In this document: positions 1 to 8,619 of the stretch, one piece after another
Layout: every line of letters begins with the position of its first letter
Position numbering within the stretch: the first letter of the stretch is position 1
Source: UBA7430 sp002478765
GTDB lineage: Bacteria > Bacteroidota > Bacteroidia > Flavobacteriales > UBA7430
Assembly (NCBI GenBank): GCA_943789355.1
Contig: CALSTU010000003.1
Coordinates: 232,934-296,933, forward strand
DNA length: 64,000 bases
Direction: 5' to 3'
Notes under the pieces: generated by a model
What the model was told of the DNA's origin: nothing
Database searches by the model: none
The model's input: the letters and a program-made list of their open reading frames with translations, nothing else
Made by a program: the position numbers and the translations under genes

Positions 1-1057
1 TGGTTAGCTGTTCTTCTTTTAAATTATTGATGAATTCCGGTAATTTTTCTTCTTTCCAATGAAGTACATAAGCTGTTCCCTGTTTATTCATTCTAGCAGT
101 CCGACCATTTCTGTGAGTGAATTCTTGAGCACGCATTGGAAGGTGGTAATGGATGATGAATTTTATTTCAGGCACATCTATTCCGCGTGCGGCTAAATCG
201 GTAGCAATGATAAGCTGATGCGTTCCATTACGAAATTTAATGAGCGCTCGCTCTCGATCCTTTTGCTCCATTCCACCATAAAAAGAGCCGTGATTGATGT
301 TGTTAGCTGTCAAGTGCTCACTCACTCGTTGAATGGATTCTTTGAAATTACAAAAGATGATTCCAGGTTGGTTGCCAAGATGATCGATTGTTTGAACCAG
401 AGTCTCTAATTTATCTTTTGAGGGAGAAATGATTGATTTTATTTTCAGTTGAGATTCTCCTTCTTTTAAATAATTTACATACGCTGGGTTTGTAAGTCCT
501 ACGAACTTAGGAACCCTTACCTTTTGTGTCGCCGAGGTGAGTATTTTCTTTTTGACCCTTGGTATTGACGAGCAAATATCGGTCATTTCTGTTTCGAAAC
601 CGACTTCTAAAGATTTGTCAAATTCATCCAGAACCAGCGTCTTAATATTTGAGGTCGAAAACGTATTTCTTCGAATATGATCAGAGATTCTTCCTGGAGT
701 TCCTACTAGAATAGCTGGGCGGTGTTTTAAGTCCATTTTGTCTTTTGAAAACAATCGTCCCCCATAAACCACAGAAGTTTTGAAGCCAGAACCCATTTCC
801 CGAAGAACTTGTTCGATTTGTATGGCCAATTCTCTTGAAGGAGCAACAATTAAAGCTTGAACTTCAAGACCTAAAGGATCCAGTTCATCAATGATAGGTA
901 ATAAGAAAGCGAGAGTTTTCCCTGTCCCAGTAGGGGATAGTAGAACAATATCTGTACAGGATTTTATTGCTAGTTGAGCTTCTTCCTGCATAGGGTTTAA
1001 TTTTTCTATACCTAGCTTGTTAAGAATGCTCTTTTGATTTTTTAAGGCTTGTGACAT
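1..1057 (-). CDS. DEAD-box-like RNA helicase with DEFD motif II (3' end cut by window)
   Basis: Translating back from an ATG at 1057 gives 352 open codons that run off the window, so the C-terminus is missing. All superfamily 2 helicase motifs are visible: Walker A SPTGTGKT (residues 41-48), TPGR (about 120), motif II DEFD (144-147), TSAT (174-177), ATDLAARG (about 285) and HRNGRTAR (315-322). The fold is therefore that of an ATP-dependent RNA helicase that remodels RNA duplexes in the cytoplasm. Motif II differs from the canonical DEAD: the two acidic residues that bind Mg-ATP are kept but the alanine is phenylalanine. The specific RNA target is unknown. The three other helicases in the window carry normal DEAD. 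Family assignment is secure; the subfamily is an inference from motif II. Confidence 0.9.
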   Translation of the reverse strand, partial: MSQALKNQKSILNKLGIEKLNPMQEEAQLAIKSCTDIVLLSPTGTGKTLAFLLPIIDELDPLGLEVQALIVAPSRELAIQIEQVLREMGSGFKTSVVYGGRLFSKDKMDLKHRPAILVGTPGRISDHIRRNTFSTSNIKTLVLDEFDKSLEVGFETEMTDICSSIPRVKKKILTSATQKVRVPKFVGLTNPAYVNYLKEGESQLKIKSIISPSKDKLETLVQTIDHLGNQPGIIFCNFKESIQRVSEHLTANNINHGSFYGGMEQKDRERALIKFRNGTHQLIIATDLAARGIDVPEIKFIIHYHLPMRAQEFTHRNGRTARMNKQGTAYVLHWKEEKLPEFINNLKEEQLT

Positions 1058-1098
1058 GACGTAAATATACTTTAATTCATTTTTTTGTCTAGCAAAAA

Positions 1099-1125
1099 AA
1101 AATCTCTTCTTTAAGAAGAGATTTT
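1099..1125 (-). terminator. Rho-independent terminator downstream of the SlyD-like gene
   Basis: A perfect 13-base inverted repeat (1099-1111 and 1113-1125) is separated by one base, so the real loop is a few bases wide. On the minus strand it is followed by a T-run (the A-run at 1094-1102 on the plus strand). It lies 17 bases past the stop of the SlyD-like gene and separates it from the helicase. Confidence 0.85.
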
Positions 1126-1141
1126 GATATTCTTTATCAGA

Positions 1142-1645
1142 TTAGTGTTCTTGTCCACCTGGGCCGTGCACGTGTCCGTGTTCGAGTTCTTCTTTTGTAG
1201 CTTCTCTGATTTCAACTACAGATCCTGTGAAGTGAAGATCTTGATCAGCCAATGGATGGTTAACATCCATGGTAACAGATTCTTCATTTATTGAAACTAC
1301 TTTTGCAGGAACAACTTGACCGTTTTGATCTTGAAGTGGAAGTACGTTGTCAACAGCAACTTCTTTAATGAGTTCGCCATCTTGCTTGAACATGTCATGA
1401 GGCAGTTCAATAATAGCTTCTTCATTTCTTGTGCCGTATGCATTTTCGGCCTTGATTCCGAATGAAAATGTCTCGCCTATGTTCAAATCAATGACTTGAG
1501 CTTCGAATTCAGGAATCATTTGTTTGACACCAGATAAAAATACCAAAGGTTCTTTGCCTTCCGTAGTTTCTATCATTTCTCCTTCCGCATGGTCTCTAAA
1601 TAGCTTGTAATCTAGAGATACTACTTTGTGTTTTACTTCACTCAT
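1142..1645 (-). CDS. slyD: SlyD-like FKBP-type peptidyl-prolyl isomerase
   Basis: This 167-residue protein is a peptidyl-prolyl cis-trans isomerase and chaperone of the SlyD type, acting in the cytoplasm. The N-terminal FKBP half has a VFLSG/IPEFE pattern, the middle insert-in-flap region follows, and the C-terminal half carries the SlyD hallmark NHPLA followed by LHFTGSVVEI. The tail is histidine-rich (HGHVHGPGGQEH), as in SlyD proteins that bind nickel or zinc. A longer frame starts with TTG at 1666, but that codon overlaps a good -7 promoter element; the ATG at 1645 matches the family N-terminus and is preferred. A strong terminator follows. The metal-binding role is inferred from the tail only. 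Confidence 0.9.
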   Translation of the reverse strand: MSEVKHKVVSLDYKLFRDHAEGEMIETTEGKEPLVFLSGVKQMIPEFEAQVIDLNIGETFSFGIKAENAYGTRNEEAIIELPHDMFKQDGELIKEVAVDNVLPLQDQNGQVVPAKVVSINEESVTMDVNHPLADQDLHFTGSVVEIREATKEELEHGHVHGPGGQEH

Positions 1646-1663
1646 GTGATTAAAAATTTTTTG

Positions 1664-1671
1664 CAAAAATA
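1664..1671 (-). promoter_or_regulatory. Bacteroidota -7 element (TATTTTTG) for the SlyD-like gene
   Basis: On the minus strand the sequence reads TATTTTTG, a full match to the TAnnTTTG consensus, 18 bases before the ATG at 1645. No clear TTG -33 box is seen at the usual spacing. It argues against the alternative TTG start at 1666. Confidence 0.45.
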
Positions 1672-1794
1672 AACTTAATAATATACCTGCAGTACTAAAT
1701 AGGGAGATAATTATCTGTGTTTTGTAGGTAACAGAGTATCTGCAGAAATTATAAAATCTCTTGTGCTGCTTATTAAGAATTGATTGATGATTAT

Positions 1795-3603
1795 TTATCC
1801 GATGGTTAAATGTGCATTTGGATACTGGTAATTGTGTGACTTCATTTTACTACTCAGAGCAAAAGCGAGAGTAAGTGTACCAATTCTTCCCACAAACATA
1901 CAAATCATGATGATGATTTTACCAAAGGTTGAAAGCTCAGATGTTATTCCTGTTGAAAGACCTACGGTAGAGAATGCTGAAACTGCTTCGAAGGCGATAG
2001 GCATTAAGCCTTTATCTCCATCACTGATACTTAGAATGAAAATGGCTAAAAATATGGCGGACGAAGAGAATAGAAATATGGTGAATGCCTTGTGAAGTAG
2101 CTCTGGAGATATGGTCCGCTTACCGATTTCAATTCTTTTTTGTCCTCTAATTGTATTTATTGCAGAGTAAATAATTAAGGTAAATGTTGATGTTTTCACT
2201 CCTCCACCAAAAGAGCCTGGAGCCCCACCAATGAACATTAGAAAGATAAATATAATTAGCATGGGTGTTCCAACCCTAGAAATGTCTATCGTATTAAATC
2301 CTGCTGTCCTAGAGATGGATTGAAAGAAAGAAGTAATCAGTTGACCATCAAGTTTCATCCCATTTAATGTGTTTTGTTGTTCTAGAAAATAGAACGATAA
2401 CATACCAAAAGCGAGAAGAAATAGAGAGGTATAGAAAGAGATTCTTGTACTCAACTTCAGTCCCAGCCAAGGAGTCATTATTGTTTTTTTAATTCGATTA
2501 AAGTTTACCAAATCTTCGATCACGGGGAAACCAATAGCTCCCAACAGGATTAATAACCCAACAACCATGTGTAAGTTGTATGAGTTTTGAAGTAATGGAT
2601 TGTTCAGTCCATCTGTGAACAATGTGAAACCAGCGTTGTTGAATGCGGAAACAGAATGAAATATGGAATAAAAAAGTTGCTCCTCAATGTGTTGGAATTT
2701 TATTTGAGGGTTCCATGTGAAGTATATAAGTACAATACCTATTAATTCGATAAAGAAACTAAACAAGAAAATTTTTCTCAAAAGACCTTTTCCGCTTAAC
2801 AAAGATTCGGAACTGAAGTTTTCTTGCAGCATGGTTTGGTGTTTTATCCCCAAACCTTTTTTAGAGAATATCGCAAATAATGTGGCAAAAGAGATGATGT
2901 TAAGGCCTCCCAATTGGATTAGTATCATCAAAACGATATGCCCTTTTTGTGTGAAATAAGTAGCGGTATCGACCACGATTAATCCAGTGACGCAGCAAGC
3001 ACTTATCGATGTGAATAGTGCATCGAAAAAAGGCATCATATGGACTTCTTTGGTCATCTCAGGCATCATTAGTAAGCTAGCTCCGATTACAATGAGTAAG
3101 ATGAAAGAGAGAATTAGTAGCCTCGGAGGATTTACTTTTAAGAAGGATAGTTTGGGACTTGCTTTACCGAGTCCAATTCCTACCAAAACAAAAAAGTAGC
3201 ATTGAATGAACAACATGTAAAAGTTTTCCAGATGAAATAACTCTATTTCGTTTCCTATATAAATCAGCAGCGAATCATCAAAAATAAATCGTGAAACAGC
3301 ATTGATGAGTATTAAAAAAAGTAACATACCTTCAAACCACGATTCTCGAATTAACTTAAAGGGTTCATAGGAATACAGGATATCAATGAGATACTTGAGG
3401 ATGTAAAAGCCAAAACTAGCTTTTATAAAGATGATGATCCAGTTTTTGATTTCTGTGTTTGGGTCAAATCCAAATTGATAAACCAGCAGTGATAAGATAA
3501 GTGTGGCCGTAACAAAACTACCAACTTTGAAAAGATTCAAAACGTATTCTTTACTGTCGTAAAGTGCCAGGTTAATTTTTTCTCGTATGGATCTGATCGA
3601 CAT
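1795..3603 (-). CDS. TrkH/KtrB-family potassium uptake channel subunit
   Basis: This 602-residue integral membrane protein belongs to the TrkH/KtrB superfamily, which moves K+ (with Na+ or H+) through four pseudo-repeated pore loops. The four selectivity-filter glycines are visible in CVTGL (about residue 205), NNAGF (about 320), RTAGF (about 430) and STVGL (about 545). The protein is longer than a bare KtrB, with about 150 residues of extra membrane segments at the N-terminus. These channels normally need a cytosolic RCK subunit (TrkA/KtrA), but none is encoded in the window. The gene lies 15 bases after the RfaE1 kinase gene on the same strand, so the two are probably cotranscribed. Confidence 0.9.
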   Translation of the reverse strand: MSIRSIREKINLALYDSKEYVLNLFKVGSFVTATLILSLLVYQFGFDPNTEIKNWIIIFIKASFGFYILKYLIDILYSYEPFKLIRESWFEGMLLFLILINAVSRFIFDDSLLIYIGNEIELFHLENFYMLFIQCYFFVLVGIGLGKASPKLSFLKVNPPRLLILSFILLIVIGASLLMMPEMTKEVHMMPFFDALFTSISACCVTGLIVVDTATYFTQKGHIVLMILIQLGGLNIISFATLFAIFSKKGLGIKHQTMLQENFSSESLLSGKGLLRKIFLFSFFIELIGIVLIYFTWNPQIKFQHIEEQLFYSIFHSVSAFNNAGFTLFTDGLNNPLLQNSYNLHMVVGLLILLGAIGFPVIEDLVNFNRIKKTIMTPWLGLKLSTRISFYTSLFLLAFGMLSFYFLEQQNTLNGMKLDGQLITSFFQSISRTAGFNTIDISRVGTPMLIIFIFLMFIGGAPGSFGGGVKTSTFTLIIYSAINTIRGQKRIEIGKRTISPELLHKAFTIFLFSSSAIFLAIFILSISDGDKGLMPIAFEAVSAFSTVGLSTGITSELSTFGKIIIMICMFVGRIGTLTLAFALSSKMKSHNYQYPNAHLTIG

Positions 3604-3618
3604 ACTAATGTTTGTTTG

Positions 3619-4590
3619 TTATTGGAGACTTACTTTTAATAAATCTTCTTTCCGTATGGGTACTACTCCAACTTTTTCACACACCAAGCCACCAGCTAAG
3701 TTAGCAATTCTCATTAAAAGTTCACTTTCTAGTTTGCAAGCAAGTGCTAGTGCCGCAACAGAAACAACGGTATCACCCGCACCCGAAACATCAATAATGG
3801 TTCTTTGGTGTGCTTTTTCTCTAAAGATATTGTCTTCGTTTTGAAAGTAAATACCGAATTCAGATAGAGTTAGTAGGACACCTTTGGCTTGGAGCTTTGT
3901 TCTGAGAATTTCAACATATTTCGATAGGTCTGATTCTGATTTTACGTCAAACTCTACGTCCATACCCTCTTTAATTTCTTTCAGGTTGGGTTTAAATATA
4001 TCGACTCCTTTGTAGGCGAAAAAGTTTTTCTTTTTCGGGTCTACAATGGTGGGAATGTTTTTTTTTGTGGCACATTGTATCGCATCTTTTATGAGTTTTT
4101 CACTCAGAAGCCCTTTGTTGTAGTCTTCGAAGATGATGACGTCAAAATGATCATTTAGAATCATGTTTTTTAGACCTTTGATGATTTTTTCATCCTGTAC
4201 CATGGATACTTCTTCCTCATCAACTCTTAAAACATGTTTGTTGTCACTAATGATTCTAGTTTTGACGGTTGTATTTCGATCGGATATTCTTTGAATTCCT
4301 TCAGTTGAAAGATTCTGTTCCTTCATGAGTTTAAGAAATAAATCTCCGTAATGATCACTTCCGATGCTACTGAAAAGGATTGGGGTAGCTCCAAGGGATT
4401 GAATGTTAAGCGCTACATTGGCTGCTCCACCCAGTCTGCTTTCTCGTTTGTTTATTTCAACAATAGGTACTGGCGCTTCCGGAGACATCCGATTTACCTC
4501 GCCCCACATGTAAGCATCAATCATGGCGTCTCCCACAACCAATACTCGTTTTGATTCAAATTGATTTAAAATGTCAGCTATAGAACTCAT
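3619..4590 (-). CDS. rfaE1: D-glycero-beta-D-manno-heptose-7-phosphate kinase
   Basis: This 323-residue PfkB-family sugar kinase has the features of the kinase domain of HldE/RfaE, which phosphorylates heptose-7-phosphate at C1 for ADP-heptose and lipopolysaccharide core synthesis. VVGDAMIDAYMWGEV and RLGGAANVALN mark the N-terminal substrate site (residues 18-60). DVSGAGDTVV near residue 270 is PfkB signature 2 with the catalytic aspartate. The adenylyltransferase domain of bifunctional HldE is absent, so a separate partner (RfaE2) is expected elsewhere. The gene starts with ATG at 4590 and is followed closely by the TrkH-type gene. Confidence 0.88.
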   Translation of the reverse strand: MSSIADILNQFESKRVLVVGDAMIDAYMWGEVNRMSPEAPVPIVEINKRESRLGGAANVALNIQSLGATPILFSSIGSDHYGDLFLKLMKEQNLSTEGIQRISDRNTTVKTRIISDNKHVLRVDEEEVSMVQDEKIIKGLKNMILNDHFDVIIFEDYNKGLLSEKLIKDAIQCATKKNIPTIVDPKKKNFFAYKGVDIFKPNLKEIKEGMDVEFDVKSESDLSKYVEILRTKLQAKGVLLTLSEFGIYFQNEDNIFREKAHQRTIIDVSGAGDTVVSVAALALACKLESELLMRIANLAGGLVCEKVGVVPIRKEDLLKVSLQ

Positions 4591-4661
4591 AGATGTTATT
4601 TGTGTCCAGAATTAATCAAACATTCCACGATGTGTAGATGCTTACAGATACAAATGAACAA

Positions 4662-4694
4662 AAAAAATCCCCTACATCATGTAGGGGATTTTTT
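4662..4694 (-). terminator. Rho-independent terminator after the aminotransferase gene
   Basis: A 14-base perfect inverted repeat (4662-4675 and 4681-4694, core CCCCTAC/GTAGGGG) with a 5-base spacer sits three bases past the aminotransferase stop. Flanking A and T runs on both sides make it symmetrical. It isolates the aminotransferase from the downstream rfaE1-trkH unit. Confidence 0.9.
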
Positions 4695-4696
4695 AA

Positions 4697-5890
4697 TTAT
4701 ACTAATTTTCCAAGAGCTGCTTTGATTCGATCGGCAGCCTCTATAAGTTTTTCATCCGCGGCAGCGTATGAAATTCGAATACAATTAGGTGATCCAAATG
4801 CTTCTCCTGTAACCGTTGCTACATTCGCCTCGTTTAGAAGATACATGCAGAAATCATTTGCATCTGCGATTTTAGCTCCTTCGAAAGTCTTACCAAAGTA
4901 ATAAGATACATCAGGGAAAATGTAGAAAGCTCCCTGAGGGATACTCAATTTCAGCCCATCAATTTCCTGTAGCTTAGAAACCATTAAATCTCTTCTTCTA
5001 AGAAATGCTGCGCGCATATCTCCAGTAAAGCTTGGGTCAGCATTGACGGCAGTTTCAGTTGCTTTTTGTGCTATAGAACAGGTTGCAGAAGTTGTTTGAC
5101 CTTGCATTTTAGTACAAGCTGCGGCCAACCATTTAGGGCCTCCTAAATAACCTACTCTCCAACCGGTCATTGCAAATCCTTTTGACACACCATTTACGGT
5201 AACTACACGATCTTTGATGGAATCGAATTGCCCTATACTTACGTGTTCCCCTAAGAAATTAATGTGCTCGTATATTTCGTCAGAGATGATCATAATCTCT
5301 GGGTACTTTTCAAATACTTTAACCAATTCAGCCAATTCTTCTCTGCTGTATACAGATCCAGTTGGATTGCAAGGTGTACTGAATAAGAATGCTTTTGTTT
5401 TTGGCGTAATGACTTCTTCAACTTGTTGAGCACTTACTTTGAAGTCTGCATCAACGGTAGCTTCAATGACAATAGGTGTACCCTCAGCCATTTTCACCAT
5501 TTGGTAGTAACTTACCCAATACGGAGCAGGTACAATTACTTCATCACCAGGGTTAACTATCGTTAACAATAATTGAGACAAGGTTTGTTTTGCTCCCGTA
5601 GATGCTACAATTTCATCAGCAGCATAGTCTAGGTTGTTATCACGCTTGAATTTCTTTGAAATGGCATTTCTAAGTTCACCCAATCCCGGAACAGGAGTGT
5701 AGTGAGAAAAGTTATCGTCAATCGCTTTCTTTGCAGCTTCCTTAATGAATTCAGGAGTGTCAAAGTCAGGCTCCCCTAAACTTAGTGAGATTACATCTAC
5801 GCCACTGTCACTTAATTCACGGCTTTTTCTGGCCATAGCAATGGTTTGTGATTCTTCTAAATTCAGAATACGATCAGATAAAATGTTCAT
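4697..5890 (-). CDS. Class I/II PLP-dependent aminotransferase (aspartate aminotransferase type)
   Basis: The 397-residue protein is a fold-type I aminotransferase of the Ib subgroup, which includes bacterial aspartate aminotransferases. The cofactor lysine is in SKGFAMTGWRVGY near residue 235. The conserved PCNPTGS (about 170) and SDEIYEH (about 205) also contact pyridoxal phosphate. LGEPDFDTP near residue 40 and the C-terminal NCIRISYA arginine are typical substrate carboxylate contacts. It probably interconverts aspartate and oxaloacetate with glutamate/2-oxoglutarate; other amino acids are possible. It appears to be a single-gene unit with its own promoter element and a strong terminator. 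Confidence 0.88.
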   Translation of the reverse strand: MNILSDRILNLEESQTIAMARKSRELSDSGVDVISLSLGEPDFDTPEFIKEAAKKAIDDNFSHYTPVPGLGELRNAISKKFKRDNNLDYAADEIVASTGAKQTLSQLLLTIVNPGDEVIVPAPYWVSYYQMVKMAEGTPIVIEATVDADFKVSAQQVEEVITPKTKAFLFSTPCNPTGSVYSREELAELVKVFEKYPEIMIISDEIYEHINFLGEHVSIGQFDSIKDRVVTVNGVSKGFAMTGWRVGYLGGPKWLAAACTKMQGQTTSATCSIAQKATETAVNADPSFTGDMRAAFLRRRDLMVSKLQEIDGLKLSIPQGAFYIFPDVSYYFGKTFEGAKIADANDFCMYLLNEANVATVTGEAFGSPNCIRISYAAADEKLIEAADRIKAALGKLV

Positions 5891-5929
5891 GCTTTTGAGG
5901 GTTATTGCTTAATATTTTTTTTCGTGCCG

Positions 5930-5937
5930 CAAATATA
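5930..5937 (-). promoter_or_regulatory. Bacteroidota -7 element (TATATTTG) for the aminotransferase
   Basis: TATATTTG on the minus strand matches TAnnTTTG and lies 39 bases before the ATG at 5890. A TTG -33 box at normal spacing was not found, so this is only a candidate. Confidence 0.4.
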
Positions 5938-6062
5938 GTTAAAGAAATTTAGTTGTAGGCGGTTCCATTGTTCGATTTTTATTTTATTAAATTAATAAAC
6001 CACAGGGGGTTAGGTACAGGTAATACTTAAGGCTGCTATTCTGTCAATCTGCAATTTTTAAA

Positions 6063-6070
6063 TATCTTTG
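6063..6070 (+). promoter_or_regulatory. Bacteroidota -7 element (TATCTTTG) next to the queE start
   Basis: TATCTTTG ends four bases before the queE ATG at 6075, so transcription from it would give a message with almost no 5' leader. The -33 region shows no clear TTG. Confidence 0.45.
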
Positions 6071-6074
6071 TGGC

Positions 6075-6725
6075 ATGAGTGAGACCCTACTTTTTTCAAC
6101 AGATACGATTGAGCACATCAAGCAAGGAACGATGCTTCCTGTAATGGAGCATTTTTACACCATTCAGGGCGAAGGTTTTCATTCTGGCGCCCCTTTTTAT
6201 TTCATTCGTCTGGGAGGCTGTGATGTAGGCTGCCCATGGTGTGATGTAAAAGACAGTTGGGAGCAAGGTAAGCACCCCATTCATTCCGTTGAAGAGATTG
6301 TTAGCTGGGTCGTAAATTCGAAAGCTCAAAAGGTAGTTGTCACAGGGGGCGAACCTTTGATGTATTCTCTTGACGCTTTGTGTGATTTACTTCATCAAAA
6401 GGATCTAGAGTGTCACATAGAAACATCAGGAGCTCATCCTTTCAGTGGCAATTGGGACTGGTTTACGTTATCTCCCAAGAAACGAAAACTACCTCAAAGT
6501 CTCAACTTCAAGAAAGCAAACGAACTTAAAGTGGTCATTGCTCGACTCAATGATTTTCAATTTGCTGAGGATCAAGCTTTAAAAGTGAGTTCTGATTGCA
6601 AATTGTTTCTTCAACCTGAGTGGTCTAAAGAATCTCTTATTCTTCAGGATATGATATCCTATGTTAAAGAAAACCCTAAGTGGCGTATTTCTTTACAAAC
6701 CCACAAATACATGGATATTCCCTGA
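6075..6725 (+). CDS. queE: 7-carboxy-7-deazaguanine synthase QueE
   Basis: This 216-residue radical-SAM enzyme converts 6-carboxy-tetrahydropterin to 7-carboxy-7-deazaguanine in queuosine synthesis. The N-terminal EHFYTIQGEGFHSG segment (about residues 25-40) is characteristic of QueE, followed by the iron-sulfur cysteines in GGCDVGCPWCD (C-x3-C-x2-C, about 50-58). TGGEPLM near residue 92 is the SAM-binding glycine-rich motif. No other queuosine genes are nearby. The stop is one base from the ATG of the OmpA-family gene, so the two may be cotranscribed. Confidence 0.92.
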   Translation: MSETLLFSTDTIEHIKQGTMLPVMEHFYTIQGEGFHSGAPFYFIRLGGCDVGCPWCDVKDSWEQGKHPIHSVEEIVSWVVNSKAQKVVVTGGEPLMYSLDALCDLLHQKDLECHIETSGAHPFSGNWDWFTLSPKKRKLPQSLNFKKANELKVVIARLNDFQFAEDQALKVSSDCKLFLQPEWSKESLILQDMISYVKENPKWRISLQTHKYMDIP

Positions 6726-6726
6726 C

Positions 6727-8619
6727 ATGCGTGTTCTACTATTATTCGTGTTGTTAAGTTTCAATATTTTTGCTCAAGAAACAACAAAATCCAGAAAGGC
6801 AGCGAAAATATTTAGAGATGCCAAGAGGGCTATTTCTGTTAAAGATTATGGTGCTGCAAAATTATATTTGCAAAAAGCTCTAGCCATTGACGATCGTTTT
6901 GTTGAAGCTTGGATTTTATTAGGTGATGTTAATGTGGGGCTTGGAGATAAAAAATCGGGAATAGAAGCCTACAGAAAATCGATTCCAATTGCACCTCGTT
7001 TCTCCTTTCCGATGTACTATCGTTTAGCTACAGCAGAACATTCACTTGGTTACTATTCTGAAGCTTTGCAACACATTCGCAAATACTTAAGTTTCAAGAA
7101 AGTTTCCGAGACCTACCGGAAAAGAGCAAATTCCCTGAAAAAATCATGCGAATTTTCCATCGCTGCCATGAAAAGTCCAGTAACCTTTAACCCTGAGAGT
7201 CTTGGAGATAACATCAATACAGATGCTGACGAATATTTGCCAGCACTTTCTGCTGACGGATCCACATTAATATTTACACGCAGTAAAAAGGATCAAGGTT
7301 TTCGTAATGAAGATTTTTATTTATCCGTTTACGATGCAGAAGATTGGTCGGTGGCAAAGAATTTAGGAGAGCCTATCAATACACTTCAGAATGAAGGGGC
7401 TCAATGCATTACTGCAGATGGTAAAACTCTTTATTTTACAGCATGTTCTCGACCCGATTCATACGGTCGTTGTGATTTGTATTCATCTAATTTTGTGGGA
7501 GGATATTGGACTGAACCTGTAAATTTAGGCGATCGTATAAATACTGAAAGTTGGGAGTCTCAGCCTGCAATTTCATCAGATGGAAGACAATTGTTTTTTG
7601 TTTCAAATCGCCTCGGAGGAGTGGGGAAAAAAGATATATGGGTGTCTTATAAAAATGCCAAAGGAAATTGGACACAGGCAAAAAACTTAGGGAAAGACAT
7701 CAATACAATCAAGGATGATGTTTCCCCTTTTTTACATTGGGACAACCAAACCCTATATTTTTCATCAAAAGGATATTTGGGTATGGGAGGGTTTGATGTT
7801 TTTTTATCTCGCCTCAATGAATTAGGCCAGTGGGGCACGGTGAAAAATATTGGATTTCCAATCAATTCGCCTGCGGATGAGAATTCTTTGATTGTTGCTA
7901 AAGATGGACGAACAGCTTATTTTGCTTCTTCACATTTTCAAGAAGACAGAGAAGATTTAGATCTATATACCTTTGAATTGCCTATAGATAGAAGGGCTAG
8001 GGAAGTTGCATACATTCAGGGGACTGTTACAGACGCAAAATCAAAAAGAGCCATTGAGGCTGAAATAGAACTGGTAGATTTAAACTCAAACAGATCATAC
8101 AAGAGTATTCGCTCAGATGCTGGTGGTGATTTTATGTTGTGTTTGCCTTCTGAAGCCGAATATGCACTTACCGTGATGAAGAAGAACTACCTGTTTTACT
8201 CAGAAAACATTAAAATGAATCGTGAAGGAACGATTCTTGTTAAGAATTACACATTACAGCCTATAGAAGTAGGTGAGCAAGTTCGTTTAGATAATATTTT
8301 TTTTGAATTGAATTCTTTTGATTTAAAGAATGAGTCTGCTGTAGAATTAAACAAGATTATCCAATTCATGCAATCAAATCCTTTTGTTGTCGTGGAAATT
8401 GGTGGTCATACTGATGATCGTGGTTCACGGAATTATAACCTAGTCCTGTCTGAGCGAAGAGCCCAATCTGTAAAGCGTGCTTTAGAGCAAAGAGGGGTGT
8501 CCTCAGAACGAATTCAAACGAGAGGATACGGAATGGATGAGCCCTTAAACTCAAACACCTCTGAGAAAGATAGAGCAGAGAATCGTAGGACGGAACTAAA
8601 AATCATTGCTATCGAATGA
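6727..8619 (+). CDS. PorE-like OmpA-family protein (TPR, PD40 propeller, OmpA C-domain)
   Basis: The preferred ATG at 6727 starts a signal peptide (MRVLLLFVLLSFNIFAQ); the frame is open 66 bases further upstream but that stretch lies inside queE. Domains in the 630-residue product: TPR-like helices (about 25-145), WD40/PD40 beta-propeller blades with repeated DGxxLxF and FxSxRxGG patterns (about 160-410), a carboxypeptidase-regulatory-like domain (about 430-510), and an OmpA C-terminal peptidoglycan-binding domain (about 525-630) with GHTDDRGSRNYN and NRRTEL. This order is that of PorE, a T9SS component anchoring the machine to peptidoglycan. PorE is usually a lipoprotein; no lipobox cysteine is visible here. 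The function in this organism is inferred; a general OmpA-type envelope anchor is the alternative. Confidence 0.8.
   Translation: MRVLLLFVLLSFNIFAQETTKSRKAAKIFRDAKRAISVKDYGAAKLYLQKALAIDDRFVEAWILLGDVNVGLGDKKSGIEAYRKSIPIAPRFSFPMYYRLATAEHSLGYYSEALQHIRKYLSFKKVSETYRKRANSLKKSCEFSIAAMKSPVTFNPESLGDNINTDADEYLPALSADGSTLIFTRSKKDQGFRNEDFYLSVYDAEDWSVAKNLGEPINTLQNEGAQCITADGKTLYFTACSRPDSYGRCDLYSSNFVGGYWTEPVNLGDRINTESWESQPAISSDGRQLFFVSNRLGGVGKKDIWVSYKNAKGNWTQAKNLGKDINTIKDDVSPFLHWDNQTLYFSSKGYLGMGGFDVFLSRLNELGQWGTVKNIGFPINSPADENSLIVAKDGRTAYFASSHFQEDREDLDLYTFELPIDRRAREVAYIQGTVTDAKSKRAIEAEIELVDLNSNRSYKSIRSDAGGDFMLCLPSEAEYALTVMKKNYLFYSENIKMNREGTILVKNYTLQPIEVGEQVRLDNIFFELNSFDLKNESAVELNKIIQFMQSNPFVVVEIGGHTDDRGSRNYNLVLSERRAQSVKRALEQRGVSSERIQTRGYGMDEPLNSNTSEKDRAENRRTELKIIAIE

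Noticed and set aside
1666..1666. TTG start for the SlyD-like gene, seven codons upstream
   Set aside because: That codon overlaps the -7 element and the extra residues do not fit the family; ATG at 1645 is better.
6661..6726. 22-codon N-terminal extension of the PorE-like gene
   Set aside because: It lies inside queE and precedes a good signal peptide beginning at 6727.
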